In this document: one piece after another, positions 1 to 9,719 of the stretch
Layout of the letters: each line of letters begins with the position of its first letter
How positions within the stretch are numbered: position 1 is the stretch's first letter
Notes under the pieces: generated by a model
The model's database searches: none
Seen by the model: the letters and a program-made list of their open reading frames with translations, nothing else
Told to the model about the DNA's origin: nothing
Assembly: GCA_022496185.1 (NCBI GenBank)
Contig: WTXG01000013.1
Location: 124,001-188,000, forward strand
From: Multifurca ochricompacta
Taxonomy: Eukaryota; Basidiomycota; Agaricomycetes; Russulales; Russulaceae
DNA length: 64,000 bases
Reading direction: 5' to 3'
Made by a program: the position numbers and the translations under genes

Positions 1-976
1 ATCCGACAAACAAGAGTACAAAGAGCAGAGGAAGGAGACCCAGGTTGTTGTTATGCCACAAAAGCATTGGAACTTGCCCAAAAGGCAGTGGAAGGACATA
101 CAGAGAAAACCTTTGAGGAGGTGGTGCCAGAAGTCTACCACCAACATTGGAAGGTATTTTCGGAGGAAGAGTCACAATGCTTCCCACCCATGCGACCTTG
201 GGACCACACTATTGAGTTCACACCTGATACCCCATCAGCAATTGACTGCAAAATTTATTCATTGTCCCAGAAAGAGCAAGCAGCACTCACAACATTCCTC
301 AAAGAGCACCTTGCAAAGGGATATATTCGTCCATCGAAGTCACCATACGCATCACCTTTCTTCTTCATCAAGAAGAAAGATGGTAAACTTTGACCTGTCC
401 AGGACTACCAATGGATAAATGCCCACACCATAAAAAATGCCTATCCTCTTCCCCTCATCTCCAAGCTTATTGACACCATGTGAGACAAATCCCTCTTTTC
501 CAAAATGGACATCTGGTGGGGATACAACAATATCAGGATCAAGGAAGGAGACCAATGTAAAGCAGCATTTAAGACCAACCAGGGACTCTTCGAGCCAAAT
601 GTTATGTTCTTTGGCCTTACCAACTCACCCGCTACCTTTCAATCTATGATGAACCACATCTTCCGTGACCTCATTCTCACAGGCAAAGTGGTGGTATACA
701 TGGATGATATCCTAGTGGCTACAGCCAATGATCTGGTCCACCACCAAGAGTGGGTTCATCAAGTATTGGACATTTTACATGAACACGATCTATATCTCAA
801 ACCAGCCAAATATTCATTTGAACAATGAAGTGTAGAATACCTGGGAGTTATCCTGGAAGGAGGATGTGTGTGGATGGACCCAGTAAAAGTGCAAGGAATC
901 CGGGAGTGGCCCATACCCACATGTGTCAAAGACGTGTGATCCTTCATTGGATTCTGCAACTTCTACTGACGATTTG
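1..976 (+). pseudogene. Ty3/gypsy element 1: protease-RT linker and reverse transcriptase (degraded)
   Basis: This is the first part of a plus-strand Gyp-B pol gene that begins upstream of the window. The segment before RT (near 67-390) ends in the conserved FFFIKKKDGKL block, and the palm domain with the catalytic YMDD motif lies near 700-715. Reading resumes in the same direction after each in-frame stop: TGA at 391-393, 481-483, 826-828, 937-939 and 967-969. Where Gyp-B relatives in this window have arginine, the stop is explained by CGA to TGA. The reading frame is cut at 976 by a solo LTR and continues at 2280. The family normally makes an RNA-templated DNA polymerase; this copy cannot make a full enzyme. 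Assignment to Ty3/gypsy is secure from the motif order shared with 11401-12723. Confidence 0.93.
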
Positions 977-2279
977 TGTTACGCTCAGCAGGGCGTTCTG
1001 TGTGTGACATGCACAGATCGACGCGGGTCCATTGCCTCAGCCAGGAGCCTAGCTTGGTAAGGCTAGGCTCCAGGCTACTGTCTAGCCTTGGAACGGATTA
1101 AGGGTTGGTGCTATAACCAAGCACAGAGAGAGACAGGATGAGTCAGCCAGAGGGAGCTAATCCCCTAAGGCTGTTAAGTGGGGACAGGGTCCAGTTGCTG
1201 TGCCGGAAACACACTGAGCACACTGGAACCCTAGGAGACGGCAAGGGGGTTCAAAGGGAAGGGTACACACCCATTGCCAGAGGCAATGGGGTTCCCTGCA
1301 GGGATCACAAAGGTGCAAAGGAAGGGGAAAAGGTCTCTGATGTATTGGGGTTCAAGACTTCTGGGCTGAAGGCACAAGAGGTCAAATCTGGGGTCGTACA
1401 AACTGTCTACAGGGTCTTATATACTGTATGGGGGTCTGGTCTGTAGCTAATCAGAGATGAGGTCAGAGTCCTTATCGTCCAATAGATAAGATGCTAAGTA
1501 TAGTCCATGATAAGGATAAGCCTTATCAGAAGCATAGTCATGTGGGACAGCCCCACAGGAGTCGTGTCAGTGTGGGAGGATTCCCACCAGGGTCAAGGGT
1601 GAATGGGAAGATGACAGGTCCCATAGGAGTTGGATCAGTGTGGGAATACTCCCACAGGAGTCAGAGGAGAGGGTCGAGTGACTGATGGGTCAGATGATCT
1701 AAGGGGTCATGATCAAGGTTAAAGGTCACATGGTCAAAGGGGTCATGTGGTCTGAGGTCATGTGGTCAAGGGTCACATGACAGGTCATGGCTTTGAGTCC
1801 ATGTCATGTGCCTACAGGTCACGTGGTCTGGAGGGGTAAGTACAAGCCAAAGTCATCTTGTGTTCAGAGTCAGGTTTGGCAGGGACAGTGTCAGGGATCC
1901 TATGGGTGTCAGCCACAGGGACAGGGTACAGATGCTGGCCAAGACAGAGGCCAAGTATCAGGGGAGGAGGGAATGCAGCCATCAGCACAGTAGCTGAACT
2001 AGTAGTGAGTCAGGTGCAAGTGTCAAGGATAGGGGGTCCTGAGAGCGTCATGTCATAGGCATCAGGGTGGGGTCCTGGGCATACAAGCCACAGGCATCAG
2101 GTAGGGTCCCAAGGCAGCAAGCCAAGGGCATCGGGTCAAAGGTCCTAGGCGCAAGGCCATAGGCATCTGGGTTCTAGGGCCAAAGTGGTCAAGAGATGGT
2201 GGAGTAGGGGAATGGACAGTCAAGTGTGGGAAAAGGGGAGGCACAGCATGAGGGTCGGGAAAAGAGTAGGTTCGTAACA
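977..2279 (-). mobile_element. Solo LTR, family LTR-A (copy A1)
   Basis: A 1303-bp unit with TGTTACG/CGTAACA ends interrupts RT. It is flanked by a perfect 5-bp target duplication, ATTTG at 972-976 and 2280-2284. Related copies lie at 13461-14766 and 18941-32126. The strand is taken from the TATATAAG box, which reads on the minus strand near 1422-1430. Tandem GGTCACATG-type motifs fill about 1690-1830. No LTR-A internal region occurs in the window, so this is the remnant of LTR-LTR recombination. The short open frames inside it are not convincing genes. Confidence 0.93.
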
Positions 2280-3307
2280 ATTTGTACGAGGATTTTCAGG
2301 AATTGCCCAACCATTGAACAGGCTATTGAAGAAGGATATACCTTGGCATTGGGGAAAGGAACAGCAATGAGCCTTTGAACAGATCTGAGACATTGTGGGC
2401 TCAGAACCGGTCCTCTTACAACCAGACCTAGAAAAACCCTTTGAACTTGAAGTTGATGCATCACACTTTGCGAATGGTGCAGTACTAAACCAATGGGATG
2501 TGACAGGGTTGCTTCACCCAGTTGCCTTCTATTCGGAGACATTCTCACCAGTGGAACAAAATTACAACATTTGGGACAGAGAACTGCTCGCCATTGTAAA
2601 AGCACTATGACATTGGCAACTGTATTTAGCAGGGACTCCTCATAAAACCATTATCCACACTGACCACTCCAACCTATTATATTGGAAGGAACCCCACAAG
2701 ATTAGTCGACGGGTTGCTTGTGAAGTCCTAGAGCTGGAGGAATATAACTTTGTGTTGAAACACATCACTGGGAGTCGCAATGCATGCGCAGATGCTTTAT
2801 CATGATGGCCTGACTTGAACAATGGAGGAGAGGACAACAATGATATCACAGTCCTCCCTGAAGAGGTCTTCACAAAAGCAGCCATCGTGAGCCTCCACGA
2901 CATGGATTTATGGACCCAAGTGTCACAAAATATGAATCAGCAATTATGTCAATCATGGGCAGACGCACATAATCTGAAGAAAATTGACAGCCTTTGGTGG
3001 AAGGATGGGGATTGGCTCATTGTCACTGGTGGTGACAACATTAAGAGGGGGGTGATCCATTTTCACCATGACCTTCCCTCTGTGGGCCACCCCGGCATTG
3101 CTAACACATACGCCCTGGCTAAACGAGATTACTGGTGGCCAAACATGAAGAAAGATGTGGAGAACTATGTGAAAGGATGTGCAGACTGCCAAGCCAATAA
3201 AATAAACATGCACCCACACCCACCAGCACTGTTCCCAATCACACCTACAGCCTCACTACCATTTCAGACCATCGTGATGGACTTCATCATCAAGCTCCCC
3301 ATCTCCA
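2280..3307 (+). pseudogene. Ty3/gypsy element 1: RNase H and N-terminal integrase (degraded)
   Basis: This continues the pol frame of element 1 after the LTR-A insertion. It holds the RT thumb, RNase H (ELEVDASHFANGAVL near 2446-2490, then the IWDRELLAIVKAL helix) and the integrase zinc-binding HHCC region (HFHHDLPSVGHPG near 3058-3095, then CADCQANK near 3180-3200). In-frame TGA stops occur near 2368, 2386, 2608 and 2803; most correspond to arginine codons in sister copies. The segment ends at 3307, where a copia LTR cuts integrase just before the catalytic core. RNase H degrades template RNA and integrase inserts cDNA; this copy is dead. Confidence 0.92.
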
Positions 3308-3815
3308 TGTTGACACAAGACGTGTCTGGAGATGCTTCAGGCATCTAAGGTTCGCTTTAGCTGTAGATTAGATTAGATTTCGGAGTATCGGACTTTTTAT
3401 GTTATCTTTATTACATTTCTTTCTCATCTTACTCAGCTGATTAGTGATGGACTTAGTAATGCGCAGTAAGCATGTGATATCTCTTTGGCCAATGGCCTTT
3501 ATCCCTCTCTGTCTATTGTCCAGCACTTGTGGACTTATTCCCAGTGCGCACAGACCATTTCCCCTGGCCCCTATGGGTATATAAGGGTGTCTGTTTTGTC
3601 CTTTACACTTCAGAGTTCTTCTTCCTCTGAAGTGTAAGTTGTCTTTACTTTACTTCCTACTTTTCCTTTGACTAACATTCTCTGTGTAGATAACTTGTCT
3701 TTTAGGTCAGTAGTATAGTATTATAGAGTTCTTCTTCCTCTGAAGTATAACTTGTCTTTTAGCCTAACCTGCTACTAACCGCAGTCAGTATAACCAGCAG
3801 CATGATTGTTTGACA
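3308..3815 (+). mobile_element. Solo Ty1/copia-type LTR
   Basis: A 508-bp unit starts TGTTGACAC and ends TGTTTGACA. It is bounded by the 5-bp target duplication CTCCA (3303-3307 and 3816-3820) and interrupts integrase of element 1. A TATATAAGG box near 3578 supports plus orientation, followed by two copies of a CTTCAGAGTTCTTCTTCCTC-like block. The reverse complement of the copia LTR at 60804-61306 matches its ends and much of its interior, which assigns it to that family although no internal copia sequence is present here. Confidence 0.9.
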
Positions 3816-4833
3816 CTCCAGAGGCTTTGATTCTATCTTGACCATCACAGACCACTACTGTTCTAAAGCGGCACTGTTCATACCCTGCAATGAGTCCGTC
3901 ACAGCAGAAGGAGTAGCCAAACTCTACCTGGATCATGTCTACAGACACTATGGCCTCCCTGAAAAAATCATCTCTGACCACGACCCACATTTCACCTCTG
4001 CATTCACTAAGGCACTCTGTAAGACCTTGGACGTCACCCAAAACATCTCAACCACCTACCATCCACAAACTGACAGACAATCAGAAAGAACGAACCAATG
4101 GCTGGAACAGTACCTTCGGTTCTGGTGCAATGGATGGCAGGATGATTGGGCTGATTGGCTGGCAATGGCAGAGTTTGCACATAACTCATGGCCCAATGGG
4201 ACTACTAAGACTCCTCCATTTTCACTTATCATGGGATGGATGCCATGGACCAACTGGACCAAGAAACCCACGAACGTCCCATTGGCTGCGCAGCATATCA
4301 GCCAATGGGAAGAGGTCAGGAAATCAGCTAATGAGAACCTGCTAAAGGCACAAAAGACCCTCTCTGAAAGGCCATCGAAGTTCACACCTTATCAGACCAA
4401 TGACCTCATATGGCTGGAAGGAAAGAACATCCACACATCACATCCCACTGCCAAATTAGCTCCCTGACACCATGGGCCTTTCACAATAACAAGGAAGCTG
4501 TCAGATGTGTCATATGAACTCAAACTTCCACCCACATGGAGAATTCATCTGGTCTTCCACACCAAACTTCTGACACCTTACAAAGAGACATCCCTGCATG
4601 GGGAAAACTTCCCGAGACCTCCCCCTGAATTAATCGATGGAGAAGTGGAATGGGAAGTGGAGTGGATTCTAGACTCCTCATGTAAAGGCCAAGGGCGCAA
4701 GCTGCATTACCTAGTCAAGTGGAAAGGATTCCCAGACTCTGACAACTCCTGGGAACCAGCCAGGGATATCTTTGCCCTGGTTCTTATCATGGAATTTCAT
4801 GCCTGTCACCCAGAAGTGCCTAAGAACAGTTAA
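3816..4833 (+). pseudogene. Ty3/gypsy element 1: integrase core, C-terminus and chromodomain
   Basis: The pol frame resumes at the duplicated CTCCA with the integrase DDE core: ILTITDHY near 3835, ISDHDPHF near 3970, and a glutamate in the QSERTNQWLEQYL block near 4080-4110. Then come the GPF/Y-like C-terminal module and a chromodomain with aromatic residues (LHYLVKWKGFPDSDNSWEP near 4700-4760). A TGA near 4465 replaces an arginine codon. The chromodomain marks the element as a chromovirus, a group whose integrases are directed to modified chromatin. The frame ends at a TAA at 4831-4833. One remaining fault is enough to break the polyprotein. Confidence 0.92.
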
Positions 4834-4910
4834 AAGGAGATGACCCCAAGCCCTAGTTGAACCCCCAGTACATGCTCTCTCAGCAACGTCCTACAACCCA
4901 ACAGTCTATC

Positions 4911-6110
4911 ATGTCTTTCATCACTGCCAATGCTGCCATCAACGCCTTCACCTCTTCCCATGTAGTTGTCGAGAATTTCCCCTCTGCTCACCCTTCCACT
5001 CATCCCTCCTCACTGATCAACTATGAAGCCACTGAAGCTCAGGTCAAAAACCAGTCTCCCAACCTGAATGACGACTTTGAGCACAGTGAGGAGCCACACC
5101 CAAATGACCTATTGGGCATGGAATTGGACGATGAAGTACCCAAATTTCCTTTCTTTGCTAACAATCCCAATTCCTTGATGTACTTCCCTCTCGAGATCAC
5201 TATGGCTGATGGGACAACTGCTATTGCCAAGTACATCTTTTACACCAATGGAGGGATGGACGTTGCTGGATGTATGAAGAAGGACAGCCCTGTTTATGGG
5301 GCCCCGGTTTACTTGGAGGAAAGGTACACAGGTTGTCTTCATCACACCATGACCAATGAGCAGCTCGGGCACCTTGCCGCCAAAGACTCTCGAGCCTTTG
5401 CAATTGATGAGGTATTGAACGACATGTGACTTCCACGTCTCAAGGCAGAAGTGATGAGATTGCGGAAGAACCTGATGTTGTGTATGACACTGAACAAGCA
5501 GTACAAAGAGCACACAAAGATGATGGCATGACTAACCAATGGGATGTTCCAAGTAGAACAGGAGTTGGTGGAGATTCAGAAAAGGTTAGAGACAGGAGAT
5601 GCATACCAGACCATCGCAGAAAGGTATGCCAATACATATGCACGACCCCTTCCCCCATGATCGTTGGGGGCTGCTCTGCGGTTGCTACTGAATCAGTTCA
5701 AGATGCCGCGTATGCACAAAAACCCCCATGGAGAGACCTGCTGGCGATGCGACAGCAAGTACCATATCAGCTGGAATTGCCCCTTCAATCGCAAATGGTG
5801 CCGGCATTGTCACAGTAACCTTCACTGGAGTAGGTTCTGCATCTTCCGCTGTGTGGGAGTTGCCCCAATGATTATCAACCCATCTGGATGGTGCAGCAAA
5901 TGCCTCCGACATAATGTGGGGCACCACAAGCTGGACTGTCCGGTCCACGACCTATGCCACTCATGTGGTCAGTGCGGCCCCTATGGATTCCTCTGCGCCC
6001 ACAGATGCCCTCAGGACTCAGACAAGGAGAATTACATGCTGGATGATCATAATGTAGCTGATGATTATCTGGACCTAGTGCAGGATGATGATGGTACAAG
6101 TCATTTCTAG
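4911..6110 (+). pseudogene. Gyp-B third ORF (zinc-knuckle protein), degraded copy in element 1
   Basis: This lies between the pol stop and the 3' LTR and is the plus-strand counterpart of the intact 397-residue ORF at 19721-20914. The start ATG at 4911 aligns with that of the intact copy. The N-terminal acidic/serine-rich part, a central charged coiled coil, and a C-terminal cysteine block with two CX2CX4HX4C knuckles (CWRCDSKYHISWNC and CRHCHSNLHWSRFC) are all present in one frame. It is interrupted by TGA stops near 5427, 5529 and 5657, each explicable as CGA to TGA. The function is unknown; nucleic-acid binding is an inference from the knuckles. Confidence 0.85.
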
Positions 6111-6124
6111 CCAGGTCAGCTAGA

Positions 6125-6212
6125 ACCAGAAGAGGGGGTGATGTTACATTCCCTGCTGAGTAACCCCATTTTCTTCCACCTTCCCAACGATGACCCCTCA
6201 CTTTGGACTTGT
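6125..6212 (+). repeat. Polypurine tract and truncated 3' LTR of element 1
   Basis: A purine run (AGAAGAGGGGGTGA) ends at 6141 and is followed at 6142 by TGTTACATTCCCTGCTG, the start of the Gyp-B LTR as seen in reverse complement at 19689 and 30448. Only about 71 bp of the LTR remain before element 2 begins at 6213. The tract is the expected plus-strand primer of reverse transcription. Confidence 0.8.
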
Positions 6213-8420
6213 TGTTACGTCCGGTGCAGGACATTCCACATGACTTGTGTGACAGTGTTTGTTCGTGATCAGATAAGAGACCAATAAGGCCCCTTGGAGT
6301 TGTGTATGAGAAGTCAAAGTTGAAGAGGCTGTATGCTAAGACAATGTTGAATGGAAAGTACCAAAAGTACTGAGATGATCGAGTCAAAGTGTTCAAGGGG
6401 AGTCCAGAAGACAAGCACCGATGTATTCAATAAGTTGAGTCTGAGGTCTACAATGTAGTTACAGTGGACTTATATATGTAATCGAGTGAGCATCTAAAGA
6501 TAAGATATCAATGAGTCATGTGGGCCTGAATATACAGTGCCTCACAAAACTGAGTCAATGTTTTGCACTTTTGCACTGTTTGTTGAATATCACATCAGCC
6601 AAAACAAATATAAACAAAGTCTTGGTAGACCATAAAAGGTACAAGATAAGGGTTATGTAATGCAACAATAATTATGTAATTCTGATCAAAACCTGTGGAG
6701 CTATGCCCATTTCAAATTGGGGACTCATTGACTCAGTTTTGTGAGTGGGTATCAGAAATATCAGAATCTGATGCTCCACCAAATGTACAGTAACCAATCC
6801 TTAATATATGGTTACCATAGTTGTCTTAATATTGATGGGACCTGGAATAGAGCTATTTAACCATGGTTTACATTCCCAGAATATTATAATTTCCCAATGC
6901 ACCCCACCTCCTCTGCTCAGAAAGAAAGCATGCTCTCTCTGGCCTCTGAAGGTCATTCCACTGACACTATTGCCTCCAGACTCAGCCTCAGCCAGTCCAC
7001 AGTCTCTAGGACACTCAGAACCCTCCTTCCCAACCATCAGTCACCTCATTTTGGTCATCTTTCCAAGCTCTCTGCTACCTCTGAACATGCTATCATGATA
7101 CAAATCACCACAGGAAAGGTTGCCAATGCTGTCCAGGCCACAAAGCACATCAATTCCATCATCCCCAACCATGTCTCTTCACAAACTGTGCATTGGGTTC
7201 TTAAACAACATTCATTCAAGGCTGTAACAAAGAAGAAAAGGCCACTACTCTCTGCAGTACATTGCAAGAAGCACTTAGCCTTTGCTTTGAAGTACCAAAA
7301 CTGGACTATGGAGGACTGGAAGAGGGTGATTTGGTCAGATGAGACCAAAATCAACAGGTTTGGGTCAGATGCCAGTCCTCCACAGTCCACTCTCTGTACT
7401 TCAAAGCAAAGGCTAAGTGCTTCTTGCAATGTACTGCAGAGAGTAGTGGCCTTTTCTTCTTTGTTACAGCCTTGAATGAATGTTGTTTAAGAACCCAATG
7501 CACAGTTTGTGAAGAGACATGGTTGGGGATGATGGAATTGATGTGCTTTGTGGCCTGGACAGCATTGGCAACCTTTCCTGTGGTGATTTGTATCATGATA
7601 GCATGTTCAGAGGTAGCAGAGAGCTTGGAAAGATGACCAAAATGAGGTGACTGATGGTTGGGAAGGAGGGTTCTGAGTGTCCTAGAGACTGTGGACTGGC
7701 TGAGGCTGAGTCTGGAGGCAATAGTGTCAGTGGAATGACCTTCAGAGGCCAGAGAGAGCATGCTTTCTTTCTGAGCAGAGGAGGTGGGGTGCATTGGGAA
7801 ATTATAATATTCTGGGAATGTAAACCATGGTTAAATAGCTCTATTCCAGGTCCCATCAATATTAAGACAACTATGGTAACCATATATTAAGGATTGGTTA
7901 CTGTACATTTGGTGGAGCATCAGATTCTGATATTTCTGATACCCACTCACAAAACTGAGTCAATGAGTCCCCAATTTGAAATGGGCATAGCTCCACAGGT
8001 TTTGATCAGAATTACATAATTATTGTTGCATTACATAACCCTTATCTTGTACCTTTTATGGTCTACCAAGACTTTGTTTATATTTGTTTTGGCTGATGTG
8101 ATATTCAACAAACAGTGCAAAAGTGCAAAACATTGACTCAGTTTTGTGAGGCACTGTACGAAAGTGGAGGGCATAAAGCCTGGCTTCTGATAGGGAATTA
8201 AGTAAGTGTCCGGTTGTAAAGATAAAGAGATAGTGAGATAAGGGTCAATCATAGACAAACAGTATGCACACAAGTCCAATTAGCAGTCATGGGGATGGAA
8301 GTAATGCACATGAGGGGTTCCAGGAGGGAGACGTGATGAGAAAGTGTAATGTAGGAGGGCGAGTGGGGTCTTTGTTGGGAAGGGTGAAGAAAAGTGGGGT
8401 ACTAGGCCCTGGTCATAACA
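6213..8420 (-). repeat. 3' LTR of element 2, split by a Tc1-like element
   Basis: The TGTTACGTCCGG...CATAACA unit is homologous to 16051-16634. The LTR parts are 6213-6534 and 8157-8420. The minus-strand TATATAAG box lies near 6470. An AAGTTGAGTCT block at about 6433-6443 is the proposed RNA 5' end used in self-priming (see 19331-19375). Confidence 0.9.
6535..8156. mobile_element. Palindromic Tc1/mariner-like element
   Basis: The 1622-bp element starts CAGTGCCTCAC and ends GTGAGGCACTG, with TA on both sides (6533-6534 and 8157-8158), the Tc1/mariner hallmark. The left arm (6535 to about 7371) encodes a transposase N terminus on the plus strand from 6897, with a helix-turn-helix region (STDTIASRLSLSQSTVSRTL) and WSDETK near the first catalytic Asp. 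The right arm (about 7372-8156) is its reverse complement, giving the same N terminus on the minus strand from 7794. Neither arm reaches the second Asp or the last acidic residue, so neither copy is active. The long arms look essentially identical by eye. Confidence 0.92.
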
Positions 8421-8451
8421 TCACCCTCCTTTCTGGTTCAAGCTGACCCAG

Positions 8452-9643
8452 CTAGAAATGCACACCATTGTCATCCTGTACCAGGTCCACATAGTCGTCT
8501 GCCAAGTTCCGATCTCCTATGGTGTAAGTCTCATTGGCTGCGCATTGATGTGTGCACAAAAAGCCATATGGGCCTCGTCATCTGCACTGGGGGCACAAGT
8601 CGTAGATTGGACAATGAGCTCACGATGTCCCACATTGTGATGCAGACATTTGCCACACCACCCTGACGGGTTGACAATTGTTGGGGCAATGCCCATATGG
8701 CGGAAAATGCAGAACCAACTCCAGTGTAGGTTGCTTTGGCAGTGGCGGCACCACTTACAGTTAAGAGGACAATTCCAGCTAATGTGATACTTGCTATCAC
8801 ATCGCCAGCACATCTCTCCTTGGGGATTCTCGTGCATCTGCGGCATTTCGAATCGGTTCGGCAGCAGTGTTGGCGTGGCTCCTAATGATCGTGGTGGGAG
8901 GGGTCATGCGTAAGTGTCTGTGTACCTCTCGGCAATTGTTTGATATGCATCCCCTATTTCCAGCCTTTTTCAAATCTCCGTCAACTCCTGCTCTACTTGG
9001 AACATCCCCCTTGTGAGCCTTGTCATTTGCTTTGCATACTCTTTATACTGAGTGTTGAGTGTGGTGCGAAGTGTCAGGGTCTTCTGCAGTCTCATTACTT
9101 TGGCTTTGAGACGCAGGAGGCGCATGTCATTCAACACCTCGTTGATTGCAAATGCTCGGGGGTCATCAGCTGCAAGATGTCCCAGTTGTTTGTCACTCAT
9201 TGTATGGTGAAGATGACCAGTGTATTGTTCTTCCAAGTATACCAGGGCCCCATAAACAGGCCCATCCTTTTTCATGCAACCCGTGACGTCCATCCCTCCA
9301 TTGGTGTAAAAGATGTACTTAGCTATGACCTTTTCTCCGTCAGCCATGGTGATTTCGAGGGGAAGTATGTAGAGGAGTTCGGGTTATTGGTGAAGAAAGG
9401 GAATTCAGGGATGTCGTCATCCTGTTCCATGTCAACAAGATCATTTGGGTGGGGCTCTTCAGAATGGTTGAAGTCATCGTTGGGGTTTGGCAACTGGGCT
9501 TTGACTCATTCTGTCATGGCTTCATAGTTGATAGGGGAAGAGGGACGAGTAGAGGGGTGAGCAGAGGGGAAAGCTTCCACTACCACATGAGTGGTGGTGA
9601 AGGTGTCAACGGTGGCAGAGGCAGTGATGAAGGAAGAAGACAT
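8452..9643 (-). pseudogene. Gyp-B third ORF, copy in element 2
   Basis: The minus-strand homologue of 19721-20914 runs from ATG at 9643 to the TAG at 8452-8454, at the usual place between pol and 3' LTR. The N-terminal half (ADGEKVIAKYIFYTNGGMD near 9290-9345), the coiled coil (near 8970-9130) and the cysteine-rich tail with CWRCDSKYHISWNC are recognisable. A stop interrupts the N-terminal part near 9506, and there is a frame disturbance in the tail near 8585-8620. Conservation of start, length and cysteine pattern in four copies supports a real protein-coding ancestor. Confidence 0.8.
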
Positions 9644-9719
9644 GTCAAGTGTGTGGTAGAATGTTACTGGTGAAGTATTGTTCTGGGGAGTTCATCTGGG
9701 GTCTGAGAGTCATCCCCTT

